Below are positions 21,623-31,802 of a stretch of DNA of 64,000 nucleotides, one piece after another. Origin of the DNA: Symbiodinium natans (Eukaryota; Sar; Dinophyceae; Suessiales; Symbiodiniaceae); the NCBI GenBank assembly GCA_905221605.1, contig CAJNDS010002345.1:85694-149693 (forward strand), written 5' to 3'. Numbering within the stretch: the stretch's first letter is position 1; each line of letters opens with the position of its first letter. The notes below the pieces were generated by a model, which saw nothing but the letters and a program-made list of their open reading frames with translations, ran no database searches and was not told the DNA's origin. Both the position numbers and the translations under genes were made by a program.

Positions 21623-22732
21623 CTAGGCGATGGTCACCATCACCCTGTCGCCTTGGCACGTTACCTGAAATGGTCCCTCACGAAACTGTGCATTGCCACC
21701 TCTCCGGCGCCATGCCACGATGTGGGTACCAAGCTGCACGAGGCTGGCCAATTTCTCAGCCGTCGTGGGATTCAACAAAACAGTTAGTGGGCATGCTTCA
21801 AGAATTTCCTGCGCGGGAACCGTTTCAGGAAGCAACAGGAGGAACTCTACAATTTCCTTGAGGCATGTCGTGGAGTCGTTAGCATGTCTTACAGCAACAC
21901 TCCAAACAAAAACCAGTGGATCCAGCGGCCTAGGCATCTCCTGCGGTGTCGCAGCTGGTCGCATGCAGGCCCAGAAGGGCGTGGGGCCGGGGGTGCGCAC
22001 GGCGGGCTTGCGGCTCAAGCTGATCTCACATTTATGCTCTGTACTCAGAAAGCTCAGATCAGCCTCAATGTGTGCTGTGAGGCATTTGGGGGCCTTTCTC
22101 AAATGGAGGCGAAGCCTGGGCGTGGTCCAAAACTCCATGGAACACACTGCGCATCGCGTACCTGCAATGTGAGCTGTGGAGCTCGCATGCATATGTCTTC
22201 GGGAGAGGTGAGAGCACAACGCAGCGCGCGTGGAGAAAAGACCACCACAAACGACACATAGGAAGCCAGAGTGGCCAGAAGCAGCCGGCAGGCTGAAGAT
22301 CCCACCGCCTTCATCGTGCAAGCGACACAGGTCTCTCGCTTTGCGAACAAGGCTGTCGCGCGCCTCAGCTTGTTTTCGGCCAGCTTGCCGCTTCAGCGCA
22401 GCAGGCAAACGTCGAAGCCACGTCAGGTGTCCATGCAGAAAGTGTAGCGCTTCTGCTCTTGCCTGCGGCACCTCTATGCCTGCCTCAGTGTCACGGGCAG
22501 CCTCACGGAGTGCATTGAGGGCAGCGTCTAGCCACTCCGGGGCCGCTTGAAGGATCGACCACAGGTAGCCCGGTCCCTGCGTCGCGATCGTGTGCAGCTG
22601 CATGGCTCTGGCCGCCGTCACATGGACCTCTACCGGGAAGAGTCCGGTAAGGGCGCAGACCTCCGCATCAGTCAAGCCTCGAGAGGAGAACCCTGTAAGC
22701 GATCGCGTCATCTTTCGGTACCACCCATACAC
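21623..22732 (-). mobile_element. LINE-type retrotransposon ORF2, C-terminal fragment with C2H2 fingers
   Basis: A single open frame of about 369 codons ending TAG-less at its own stop (21623). It begins WYRKMTRSLTGFSSRGLTDA, a sequence type I associate with the region downstream of the reverse transcriptase in Symbiodiniaceae LINEs. Two zinc-finger-like motifs follow: C-V-V-C...H...H (CVVCGGLFSTRAALCSHLSR, RRHMH) and C-A-V-C...H (CAVCSMEFWTTPRLRLHLRK). The reverse transcriptase and endonuclease are absent. At its 5' side the frame (with no ATG; it opens at GTG) runs straight into a TTCAGGG/TTTAGGG tract at 22750. This is a 5'-truncated copy or one cut by repeat expansion. Not a functional element. 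Confidence 0.75.
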
Positions 22733-22749
22733 ATGGGACCTAAGGCGAG

Positions 22750-22885
22750 GTTTAGGGTTCAGGGTTCAGGGTTCAGGGTGCAGGGTTCAGGGTTCAGGGT
22801 TCAGGGTTCAGGGTTTAGGGTTTAGGGTTTGGGGTTCAAGGGTTAGGGTCTGCAGGGTTTAGGGCTGAGGGGTTTAAGGTTTAGG
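22750..22885. repeat. TTCAGGG/TTTAGGG tract abutting the truncated LINE
   Basis: The first units are the variant TTCAGGG, then TTTAGGG. The junction with the LINE open frame is at about 22745. Confidence 0.9.
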
Positions 22886-23126
22886 GTTTAGGTGTTTACA
22901 GTTTAGGGGTACCATGGACTGGGGCTCCGGCGTCGTCAAGAAAGCATTCCAAGACATCTGCTAAGCACCTAGGACCTGGCTTGTGGCTGCCTGGATGCAA
23001 ACGCCAAAGCCGCATAGCCAACAACTTCAATTCCGACCCGAAACCCTAAATCCTAAACCCCAAACCCCAAACCCTAAACCCTAAACCCCAAACCCCAAAC
23101 CCTCAAACCCTCAAACCCTAAATGAT

Positions 23127-23203
23127 CAGCCCCTGGGTCTGGACCTCGCAGCTGGCATTCAGCGCGTTCGCAGCTTGGAAGATGTTCGACAGCATGTCCT
23201 CTC
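23127..23203 (-). CDS. Exon island, unrecognised
   Basis: Minus strand reads EDMLSNIFQAANALNASCEV, QTQG, with a possible stop in the adjoining CCCTAAA-like region. Confidence 0.5.
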
Positions 23204-23310
23204 TTTGCGGGGAAGGGTTTGGGATTTAGGGTTTGGGGTGTGGGGTTTAGGGTTTCGGGTTGTGGGGTTAGGATGTAGGGTTTCGGGTTTGCGATGGGTT
23301 GGGGCTATTT

Positions 23311-23416
23311 CCTCAAATCGCTGGGCTTCAGTTTGGCAAAAGTTCTGATCGACCACCCAGCACCATCCAGGCCGTGGAAATACGCAATGTTGCTGACACT
23401 GTTGTCTCCGTAGCCA
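23311..23416 (-). CDS. Exon island, unrecognised
   Basis: Minus strand reads GYGDNSVSNIAYFHGLDGAG then WSIRTFAKLKPSDLRK. A second frame is also open, but this one is more protein-like (Gly turns, aromatic residues). Confidence 0.5.
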
Positions 23417-23473
23417 CCATCCTACCGTGGAGTAGACCCTGGAAAAAACCATATACTTTTTAGGTATAAGTAG

Positions 23474-23929
23474 CTATAATGGGCATTTGGAACCAAGAAA
23501 AGTATTCAAGTAGAGTACTCCAAAGTTTCTTACCCAGACCACGTGATAATGAGGCTTGCAACTCGGAGCACTGCACGTGGAGGCTGTCCCGCTCAGCAGT
23601 AGTCCTTGCCAGCTTCTTTGACATCGCCCACCGCAAGTCCCTTCGTTTGGTGCCGCTGGCTGCTTTGTTTCTTTCTCTTGTCCTGCTTCTGCTGGGATGT
23701 CGACTGAGGAGAACGCACAGGACCTGGATTCCCAGCGTTTTGTCATGGGCTGAGGAGGTTCTGCTACCAGCAGCCGGGCTGCCGTCATCCCAAGTACGGC
23801 GCCAGCACGCCCAAGCGCCTCCACCTTAGCCGATGCTCCCATCATCCCAGGCTCTTGTTCCCCTGTGCCAGCCATCTCCAGACATTGCGGCCGCACAGCA
23901 GTGGAAGCCCAGCTGGTCGAATCCAACAC
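23474..23929 (-). CDS. Open frame of 151 codons, uncertain
   Basis: Continuous frame beginning MLDSTSWASTAVRPQCLEMA, Ala/Gly-rich, no domain recognised. The island (23.45-23.95 kb) is one of the longest without heptamers. Could be a real exon, a retrotransposon remnant or chance. Confidence 0.25.
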   Translation of the reverse strand: MLDSTSWASTAVRPQCLEMAGTGEQEPGMMGASAKVEALGRAGAVLGMTAARLLVAEPPQPMTKRWESRSCAFSSVDIPAEAGQEKETKQPAAPNEGTCGGRCQRSWQGLLLSGTASTCSAPSCKPHYHVVWVRNFGVLYLNTFLGSKCPL

Positions 23930-24539
23930 ACTGAGCCCTTGTTGGAGTAGTGACTTTCTAAGGGAACCTTGAACTCCTAAACCCTAAAGCCTAAACACCC
24001 TGAACCCTACACCCTAACAACCCTAAACCCCTAAAAAGTCCTGAAAACCCTAAACCCTAAAAACCCTAAGCGCTAAAAACCCTGCCTATGCATACGGGGT
24101 ATTGTCTACACGATGCCCTGCATACAAGGCTCCGTATTGCAATAAGATGCTGGGGTTTAGTATTTAGGGTTTAGGGTTTGGGGCCAAAGATGTTATACGA
24201 TTTAAGGGTGCCTACACTCTCCCCAAGCAAGCCGCGGGAACTCCATACCTCAGCCTTAAGCCCCAAAAGGGCCCTAGCTTAGGGTTTAGGGTTTAGGGTT
24301 TAGGGTTTAGGGTTTGGGCCCTGGCCCGATGTCTCCTGAATGACAGGCTTGATGGACTCAACCAGCCTGGTGTGCCGTCGGCCAGTTCCCGAAACTCAAA
24401 CCCTACACCCTATCTAAACCCTAAACCCTAAACCTCTCTACCATTATAACCCTAGGCAATTTGATCCATTTTGGCCCCTCTGACCCCTTTGACCCCCCAT
24501 TGTTCAGCACGAATTAGGCAAGTTGATCCATTCTAGGCC

Positions 24540-24900
24540 TGGTGTTTAGGGTTTCAGGTCCTCACGGCCTGGTGTTTAGGGTTTCAGGGCCTCAAGGCGT
24601 GGTAAGGGTTTCAGGGCCTCAAGGCCTGACATTTAGATTTTCAAGGCCTCACGGCCTAGTGTTCAGGGTTTCAGGGCCTCAAGGCCTGGTGTTTAGGGTT
24701 TCAAGGCCTCACGACCTGGTGTTTAGGGTTTCAGGGCCTCAAGGCCTGGCGTCTAGGGTTTCAAGGCCTCCTTGTGTTTAGGGTTATTTTGGCCTCAAGG
24801 TCTGGTGTTTAGGGTTTCAAATCCTCACATCCTGGTGTTGAGGGTTTCAGGGCCTCAAGGCCTGGTGTTTAGAGTTTCAAGGCCTCACTGCCTGGCGTGG
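24540..24900. repeat. 30-bp minisatellite, about 12 copies, with embedded heptamer
   Basis: Unit TGGTGTTTAGGGTTTCAGGG plus CCTCAAGGCC, 30 bp, containing one TTTAGGG word and the palindrome GGCCTCAAGGCC or its variant. Because 30 is divisible by 3, the plus strand is open (period of ten residues, VFRVSGPQGL); I do not regard this as a gene. Confidence 0.95.
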
Positions 24901-25071
24901 CTTGTGTTAAGTGCTTGGTACTACGACGTGATTGTTTTGTGCATTGGTGCATCCGAAGGGAAATAATGAACCTTCTATTTTCTTAGTGGTATGGGATTCT
25001 TTGGGCGGGTGGGATTTTTCCGTTGCCTAGACACACTGCTGGCCTAGTAAATGCTCGAAGTTGAGATGCTG

Positions 25072-25192
25072 AACCCTAAACCCTAAACCCTAAACCCTAA
25101 GCCCTAAGCCCTAAGCCCTAAGCCCTAAGCCCTAAGCCCTAAGCCCTAAACCCTAAACCCTAAACCCTAAACCCTAAACCCTAAACCCTGTA
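25072..25192. repeat. CCCTAAA tract with an internal CCCTAAG block
   Basis: CCCTAAA, then about eight consecutive CCCTAAG units (about 25096-25147), then CCCTAAA again. Confidence 0.95.
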
Positions 25193-25873
25193 CAGTACCC
25201 TATAGTACCCTAAAACTTGGAGTAAACCCTTTAACCCTGAACCCTAAGCCCATGTATTCTACCAGCGACCAAAAAAGCGTATGGAAGCTGGAGAATTGAC
25301 CAATTACGCTTCAGGTGTGCGCTTCACGGCACTCCAGGGCCATTTACTTAGGGCTTAAGGGTCCAATTATGGGGTTTAGGGTTTAGGGGCGGGTTAGGGT
25401 TCAGGGCACGTTTAGTACACATGTTTTCTGTCACTTCAGCTCTTGCTTCTTGCTTGTGTTGCACAGCATCCCTGCCCATGCAGGGTTTTGAGGACTCTGG
25501 TGTTAGGATGGTTTATTAGGATGGAATAGGGTTAGGCTTTCGGGTTTCGGGTTGAGAGTGCTTATTGGTTCTTCCCATGGAATGAGGAATCAGGTACCTT
25601 GTCCCCTCTACAAAACCCTTCCTTTGGCCCCTAAGCCCTAAGCCCTAAGCCCTAAACCCTAAACCCTAAACTCTGAACCCTGAACCCTAAACACCGGGTT
25701 TGGGGTGAACGCCAAGCTGTGCAGCGGAGGCACTCCGAGACGTTGCCGGAGTCGGCTGCGGCCAACTTAGCCTGTCAACCGAGGGCGCAGGACCCCCTAA
25801 ACCCTAAACCCTAAACCCTAAAGCCTAAACACTACACACTAAACCATAAACCACAACCCAACCTTCAAACCGT

Positions 25874-25983
25874 CCCAGACCCCTGGGAGGATCCAAGAAG
25901 CAGATCCCCTTAAGGATCCTAAGAATGACCCAACAGCGTACTATTTGGGGTTTCTACTTTTTGGATCCTCCCAGGGGTCTGGG
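25874..25983. mobile_element. Inverted-repeat element (MITE-like), family F
   Basis: CCCAGACCCCTGGGAGGATC at the left and GATCCTCCCAGGGGTCTGGG at the right are perfect inverted repeats; the match extends to about 27 bp with one mismatch. Total 110 bp. Confidence 0.9.
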
Positions 25984-26339
25984 GTTGAAAGCAAGCTCAA
26001 GGAACGGTTTCGGTACTTAAGGTCTAGGGTCTAGGGTTTAAGGTGAAGGTTTACGAACTGAAGATAAGTTACCATGTTGCATTCACTTGCAGTTTTACAG
26101 GACCAGAGAAACGGAAGGGTTTCACCCACAGTAACCTCCAAACCCTGTGCAGGCCTAATCCCCTGAACCTTGGACCCTCAACCCTCAACCCTAAACCCTA
26201 AACCCTAAACCCTAAAACCTAAACCCTAAACCCTAAACCCTAAGGGCCCCTAAACCAGAACAAACCATGGGAGGCCACAGCTTGCCTGGGCCAGGAGCGA
26301 ACATCAACGGCAAACCCACAGTAGCCCATGGCGACTGAG

Positions 26340-26525
26340 TAGGGCTTAGGGCTTAGGGCTTAGGGTTTAGGGTTTAGGGTTTAGGGTTTAGGGCTTAGGG
26401 CTTAGGGCTTAGGGTTTAGGGCTTGGGGTTTAGGGTTTAGGGCTTAGGGCTTAGGCCTATTAGGGCTTAGGGCTTAGGGCTTAGGGTTTAGGGTTTAGGG
26501 TTTCGGGTTTAGGGGTTAGGGTTTA
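26340..26525. repeat. TTTAGGG tract with CTTAGGG blocks
   Basis: Alternating blocks of three to four CTTAGGG units and three to four TTTAGGG units. The island to its left (26263-26338) is open on both strands. Confidence 0.95.
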
Positions 26526-26587
26526 GTAGGGAACAAATTGCTCACAGATACAAGGGGTTGGGGAGTGCAAAGCTAAGCAAATGATGC

Positions 26588-26655
26588 TTTAAGATGGTTG
26601 CATTCGCACTGCCTGCTTGGCAAGCTCCAGCACGATGCTCTCCATGCCGGATGCC
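26588..26655 (-). CDS. Possible C-terminal exon, unrecognised
   Basis: Minus strand reads ASGMESIVLELAKQAVRMQP then a TAA stop near 26588; GCCAG|G acceptor context. Confidence 0.5.
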
Positions 26656-26846
26656 TGGCGCACAAGTGGTTGGGTCCCTAAACCCTAAACCCTAAACCCC
26701 AAACCCTAAACCCTAAAACCTCTTTGTTTAAACCAAGCCATGGTACCCACCCACCGGCTCAGAATCCTAGCATAAAAACAATCCTAAACCGTAAGCCCTA
26801 AACCCTAAACCCTAAACCAATGGTACTCATCAGTCTCATGGTAGAG

Positions 26847-27045
26847 GAAGCAAGAAAGAACTACCAACTTAGCAATAAACAAAATGAAAGCTGCAGAGCT
26901 CGGAAATGTAGATGCGGTTGGCGTTGCTTTAACTGGGCCTTCAAGGGCCACCCGCCTTTCGGAATACGAAACAGCAGTAGCACTGAACAGTCTCATGGTA
27001 GAAGCAGCAATAAAAGCAAACGATCGTGATAGGAACTTGGATTGA
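26847..27045 (+). CDS. Exon in an AT-rich island, unrecognised, with an internal duplication
   Basis: Plus strand open from GGTAG|AGG: RTTNLAINKMKAAELGNVDA, VGVALTGPSRATRLSEYETA, VALNSLMVEAAIKANDRD and a TGA at 27043-27045. The phrase around CAGTCTCATGGTAGA occurs at 26832 and again at 26989, hinting at a repeated helical unit (ankyrin- or armadillo-like, speculative). Base composition is clearly more AT-rich than the surroundings. Confidence 0.4.
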
Positions 27046-27370
27046 AATCACAATGGACAACGGACATTTAAGTTGCAAGAAGCTGCTGTTAAACATGAAT
27101 ATACTGGTAAATGGCTGCAGAAATGATGCTCCTAGTCATCGTAAAACCGTGTTAGTAACATGCGAAATGGGCAGCAAACTAAAAAAATGGGTTTCCCAAA
27201 AACACCCCACCATCCAATAATCTTCAGTGATTTGTTCATGGATCCCCACCCCCCCCCCCCAAAAAAAAAAAAAAAAAACTACAAAATAAAAAACAAAAAT
27301 AGTAATAACAATAATAATAATAATAATAACCAGAGCATATATATATATATATATATATATATAGAGGATA
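27046..27370. other. AT-rich tail with homopolymers and TA microsatellite
   Basis: A C run followed by an A run at 27247-27277, AAT triplets at 27305-27330 and TA dinucleotides at 27338-27362. A plus-strand frame (27026-27220) is open but unrecognised. Confidence 0.6.
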
Positions 27371-27527
27371 TCTCAATCACAGGCAACCCCCAATACAGGA
27401 ATCGTACCAAAGCCTCAACCCTAAACCCCAAACCCCAAACCCCAAACCCTAGACCCTAAACATCTAAATCCTAGACCCTAGACCCTAAACCCTAACCCCA
27501 GACCCTAAACCCTAAACCCTAAACCCC

Positions 27528-27603
27528 TCAGGGCACTCGCAGCGCCTTTTGGGCACGGGAGTCCGTGGTGGGCAGAAGGGAGAGCATGGCGTCCTTGCAG
27601 CTG
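27528..27603 (-). CDS. C-terminal exon, unrecognised
   Basis: Minus strand reads CKDAMLSLLPTTDSRAQKAL, RVP, then TGA at 27528-27530. Confidence 0.5.
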
Positions 27604-28088
27604 GGGTGAAGGGTAGGTTGAGGAAGGGCTTGGGGTTTGGGGTTTAGGGTTTAGGGTTTAGGGTTTTGGGTTTAGGGTCTAGGGCTCATCATAGGGCTTA
27701 GAATCAGGTCTTGGACGTCAGGCTTAGGATTTTAAGGGCCGCTTGTCAGTCTACGACTCCCTGCAACTATTTGGCAGTCCAGCAACTGGCAACAGTCTAG
27801 TCTACACCTAGAGCCCTAAACCCTAAACCCTAAACCCTAAACGGAGATCCATGCGCTTTTGCTCACGCGAGTTGGTGGCAGTCGGTCTGCCCATGCGCTG
27901 CATTGCGCGCCAGGATGCTTCGGTTACAGGCAGAAGTGCGGACTAAAGCAACGTGTGTACGTTGCGGAGAAAAGATCTGCCGGGATGGATGTCAAACCCT
28001 GGCAAGTTGCAGGGGCTTGGGGTTTGGGGCTTAAGGTCTAAGTCTAAGCGGTTGTAGGGGTTAGGGTTTAGTCAGCCTCGAAGCAGAA

Positions 28089-28205
28089 TCAAGTTGTCAG
28101 GTGTCGGGTTAGTTTCTTGACGATGATGTTGAGGCCGGAGCAGCCACTGCAGAACCACATAAGCACCAAGGGGGTGTCGGGGGAGCTGCCTTGCATCAGT
28201 GCGCT
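28089..28205 (-). CDS. C-terminal exon, unrecognised
   Basis: Minus strand reads ALMQGSSPDTPLVLMWFCSG, CSGLNIIVKKLTRHLTT, then TGA at 28089-28091. Hydrophobic segment in the middle. Probably the end of a gene different from 28535-30332. Confidence 0.5.
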   Translation of the reverse strand, partial: SALMQGSSPDTPLVLMWFCSGCSGLNIIVKKLTRHLTT

Positions 28206-28534
28206 GAACCCTAAATGCTGGACCCTAAACCCTAAGCCCTAAACCCTAAACCCTAAACCCTAAACCCTAAACCCTAAACCCTATACCCTATACCCTCTAC
28301 CCTAAACCCTACAGCCGGCTCTGAAGCCTGTTCTTCAGGGTGGATTGCGTCGCCAGGGTTTGGTCTAGTTCGTGCAGGGAGATTTCGAGACTCATCAGGT
28401 TTTTGACGTCCGTTGCCACATGGTTTCTACAAGACGATTGTGGGTGCAAACTTCTTGGAAGTTCACGAAGCCACGCCCAAACATGCTCCTCTCAATTCAA
28501 AGGAGCCGCTTGTTGGGTAACAAAAAGGGGGGGG

Positions 28535-29246
28535 CTAAATGGAGACGCGGTCCGAGCGAATGCTGACGCCTTCAAGACCCAAAGCCTGAGACACAAGCTT
28601 GAGCTCAGGCCCCTCATGTCCTCTGCACTCAGGCGCTGGAATCTTGACTGCCTCACCCTTGACGGCCCCACCTGTCTGAAATGTCACTTCCTTGGTAGCC
28701 CAGTAACCATATCATAATAAGGGCACCCTTTTTGGGTTGGTTACTTCATAAGGGAACCCAGAACCAAACAAAAGAAGCAAAGGGTACCACTGGTCCGCCA
28801 AGCTTCTTGGCTTTGCTCATGCCGGTTCCGCGAACGCCGGTACTGATAGCCCACGACCAGCGACGCAATGCCCAACAACACCTTGGCAGCCCAGCAACCA
28901 TATCATGACACGGGCACCTTTATTTTTTTTTGGGTTGGTTATTTTCTAAGGGAAACCAGAACCCCAAAAAAAAAGGAGAGGTGAAGGGTACCACTGGGCT
29001 ACCAAGGCACCGGCAATCCAAGCGCGAAGGTTATGACACCTGTTGGGGCTTCGAAGGCTTCGGCGGATGTCGACGTTGAGACTGTCGACACCGCAGTCGT
29101 GGACGCGGACGTCGACACGGACTGCGGATGGAGCTGTTGATGCTGATCACGGCGTAGTCGTGGGACTAGCGGTTCAAGAATGACTCTGGGCCAAGACAGC
29201 TGCTGCAAAGGATACAGTGTCTTCAATATAATGTAAATAAAAAGGA

Positions 29247-29281
<35 letters not shown>

Positions 29282-29305
29282 TACATATCCACATGTACAC
29301 ACATG

Positions 29306-29339
<34 letters not shown>

Positions 29340-30332
29340 GATATAGATACATATATGGAGAGAGAGAGATGTTGCAATACACGTTCTGCTACTGTATTCG
29401 TCTTCCTCAGACACCAAGCACCCGAAACCCTGAATCTTTTCTCTTTGTGAAGCTCCGATGAACCTCAGGCACAAGCCCTGAACCCTGTGCGTGCGAGGAA
29501 ATCGCATCCGACAGAGCGTGTTCGTAAGGCTAAGTCTTCATACTCATGGGACCTAAACCCTAAACCCTAAACTCTAAACCCTAAATTTGCAATGCCCTGA
29601 TAAGGTTTTGAGTGTGGAGGCGTCGAACTCTTCGCACTCGTGGGCTTTATGCAGCCATGGTATATCAGGGCAATCTGTGTCTGCCTGGGCCCCATAAGCC
29701 GCTTGGATAGACCCTAACTGCAAGGGTTTCGGGTTTAGGGTTTAGGGTTTAGGGCTTAGGGCCCAAACTGCAACGGAAGCAGATGAACCACTCCTTCCTG
29801 GAGCTAAGAAAACCCACGGATGGCCTGCACATTTCCCGCCGACTTCATCTTCATCTTGGCGGCGTCACCTTTGCCATTCTCTTTTTGACTCCATCGAGTG
29901 CCTCAATAGGGTTTGCTTTTCGAGTTGAAAATGGGGGGTTTTCTGAAAATAGAATAGGGGTACCCTGCTTTGGGGTGGTCCGGTAGTAAGAAGGTGTTTT
30001 CGGGTGTCCCCTATTTTGGGATATGCCCATACAGGGGTTCCCTTCAACCAGACCCCGAAATCCGAAATTCCTGATTGTAGGAGGCCCACGACCCAGGAAG
30101 GGTAGTTTCGGTCCCCCCCCCCCCTCCGTCAGGGTCAGACGGGCTCGCAAGGTGCAGAGGATTGAGGGAATTGAGGGTTTGGACATTGTAACATAGCATT
30201 TAGAGGGTTTAGGGTTTAGAGGTTTAGTGTAGGGTTTAGACGTAAGCCTCCATAAGCCTCCCAAATCGTGAGCTCTGGGCCTGTGAAGAAGAAGCAAGCG
30301 GAGACGAGGAGGAAACTGCGAAGCCTTCGCAT
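28535..30332 (-). CDS. Predicted small type I membrane protein with introner introns
   Basis: Exon model (minus strand): 30332 to about 30250, ATG then [16 protein letters not shown], a likely signal peptide, then [10 protein letters not shown]; 29713 to about 29600, [37 protein letters not shown], a cysteine-bearing ectodomain; possibly one exon near 29460-29545 ([15 protein letters not shown]); 29202 or 29033 to 29011, Ser/Thr-rich linker then [10 protein letters not shown]; 28881-28807, [20 protein letters not shown], completing one transmembrane helix followed by basic residues; 28690-28535, [17 protein letters not shown] and a cytoplasmic tail ending SDRVSI with TAG. The last three exons join in frame exactly when introns 28882-29010 and 28691-28806 are removed, and both introns are copies of one inverted-repeat element. 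The first is GT-AG, the second GA-AG. No family recognised; membrane topology is inferred from hydrophobicity. The 5' exon borders are uncertain. Confidence 0.6.
28691..28806. mobile_element. Introner: element that is exactly an intron (GA-AG)
   Basis: Ends CTTGGTAGCCCAGTAACC and GGTACCACTGGTCCGCCAAG (28691-28802). On the coding (minus) strand the exon ends AGCCAA, the intron starts GAAGCTTGG and ends CTACCAAG, and the next exon starts GAAGTGACA. GAAG is present on both sides, so the donor GA is the duplicated host sequence and the acceptor AG is the element end. Confidence 0.85.
28882..29010. mobile_element. Introner: element that is exactly an intron (GT-AG)
   Basis: Ends CCTTGGCAGCCCAGCAACC and GGTACCACTGGGCTACCAAGG (28881-29007). 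On the minus strand the exon ends TTGCCG, the intron starts GTGCCTTGG and ends CTGCCAAG, and the exon resumes GTGTTGTTG. GTG flanks both ends. About 70-75 bp from the neighbouring introner. Confidence 0.9.
29237..29345. repeat. TA dinucleotide microsatellite, intronic
   Basis: Several TA runs with short interruptions within the membrane-protein gene; frames through it read alternating Tyr/Ile and are not protein. Confidence 0.95.
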
Positions 30333-30449
30333 TCCTCCGCGAGGTGAAAGTGCAGGGTCGGGGAGCTTGGAGTTGAAAGGCCTGCTCTTCGGGTTGCATG
30401 GTCTTTGAATATGGGCCCTTAAACAGGGGCGCCCCTTATATACCCCTTT

Positions 30450-30668
30450 TTGTACCGTAGGACACCCTATGAAACCCAACGGCCGATACTTCAGAGCCCT
30501 TTAAAGAAGGCAAGGGACCATATTGACGGACTTTGCAACTACCGTAGACCTGCAAAATGTGCGAACACAGATATCATGCTGAACTGCAAGAGCACGCGGC
30601 TACTGCACAACTATGTGAGCATGTGGCCCGGGAACTTGCAAGCACAAGCTAAACGGAGCTATAACTAA
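30450..30668 (+). other. Unassigned unique stretch between genes
   Basis: Open plus-strand frame without recognisable domains, upstream of the membrane-protein gene on the other strand. May hold its promoter and 5' region; nothing definite seen. Confidence 0.3.
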
Positions 30669-30784
30669 CGGTCCCTTTGCCCTAGACCCTCAACCCCAAA
30701 AGGCTATGCTTAAGGGAAACTGGTGCAGAAGCAATCCGTGGGCTGAAGAGAAGCCACACGAGCCTGTGCCTCTTTTGTGGCCTA

Positions 30785-31580
30785 AGGGGGTTTAGGGTTT
30801 AGGATTTAGGGTTAGGGTTTAGGGAAAATCAGGGTTTAGGGTTTAGGGTTTAGTTTAGGGTTCAGGGTTCAGGGTTTAATTAGGGTTTAGGGTTTAGGGT
30901 TTAGGGTTTAAGGGTTAGGGGTTTAGGGTTTAGGGTTTAGGGTTTAGTGTTTAGGGTTCAGGGTTCAGGGTTCAGGGTTCAGGGTTTAGGGTTTAGGATT
31001 TCCCAGAATATGCCATCCCACAGACAGCCAATGGAGCCTAAACCCAAAGCGGTCAACAAACCCGGCGCGTCGATCCCAACACCCGAAACCTTAAACCCTA
31101 AATTCCTAAAGCACTAACACCCAAAACCCAAAGCCTCAAGCCTCTAAGCGCCCAAAATTTTGAACCCGAAGCCCTAAACCCTAAACCCCGAAAACCCGAA
31201 ACCCTCAAACCCCTACACGCCCTAAAACCCTCAACCCTGCAGCCCCAAACCTAAACCCAAAACCCCTAAACCCCTAAAACCCTCCGCTCCCAAAAACCCT
31301 AAACCCTAACCCCTAAACCCTAAACCCTAAACCCTAAACCCTAAACCCTAAACCCTAAACCCTAAACCCTAAACCCTGCACGCCGGAGGAGGCGAGGCCG
31401 CGGCTTTGGCAGTTTCGGCAGCTTCGTTTGGCCGGAATGACCTTGCCGGGAGGGGGCGGGGTGGGCTGGGATTTAGGGTTTAGGGTTTAGGGTTTAGGGT
31501 GTGGGGTTTAGGGTTTAGGTTTAGGGTTTAGGGTTTAGGGTTTAGGGTTCAGGGTTCAGGGTTTAGGGTTAGGGTTTAGG
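30785..31580. repeat. Mixed TTTAGGG/TTCAGGG and CCCTAAA tracts
   Basis: TTTAGGG with TTCAGGG blocks at 30785-31005; CCCTAAA at 31290-31378; TTTAGGG at 31470-31580. The island 31380-31470 is open on both strands. Confidence 0.9.
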
Positions 31581-31802
31581 GGCAGAGAAGAGGCCAGGCC
31601 TCCAAGGTTTAATATTACCACCTGGCTTCCCCAAACTTTTGTTGTTTTTGGTTTTGACCCAGCGCCGGAACAAATCCAGATTAGGGGGGGTGTTATTCAC
31701 GCGACCCTAACCAAGCCCCCTCAACACCCAAGCCCCTTAACCCCCTGAACCCCAAGCTCCTGCATCCTAAAGCCTAAACCGAAAAACCCTCTATCCCACG
31801 AT

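Noticed and set aside
21575-22350. Several frames of 70-160 codons overlapping the LINE fragment on both strands
   Set aside because: Shadows of the GC-rich LINE open frame, which alone carries recognisable motifs.
24460-24540. Relic of the dinoflagellate spliced leader (CCATTTTGGC occurs near 24467; GGCTCAAG near 40609 and 38107)
   Set aside because: Only 8-10 bases match and the matches are not followed by coding sequence; chance cannot be excluded.
24542-24966. Frames with a ten-residue repeat (VFRVSGPQGL)
   Set aside because: The 30-bp minisatellite is divisible by three; openness is expected and there is no non-repeat coding context.
28999-29507. Frames reading alternating Tyr and Ile
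   Set aside because: Translation of TA microsatellites inside an intron.
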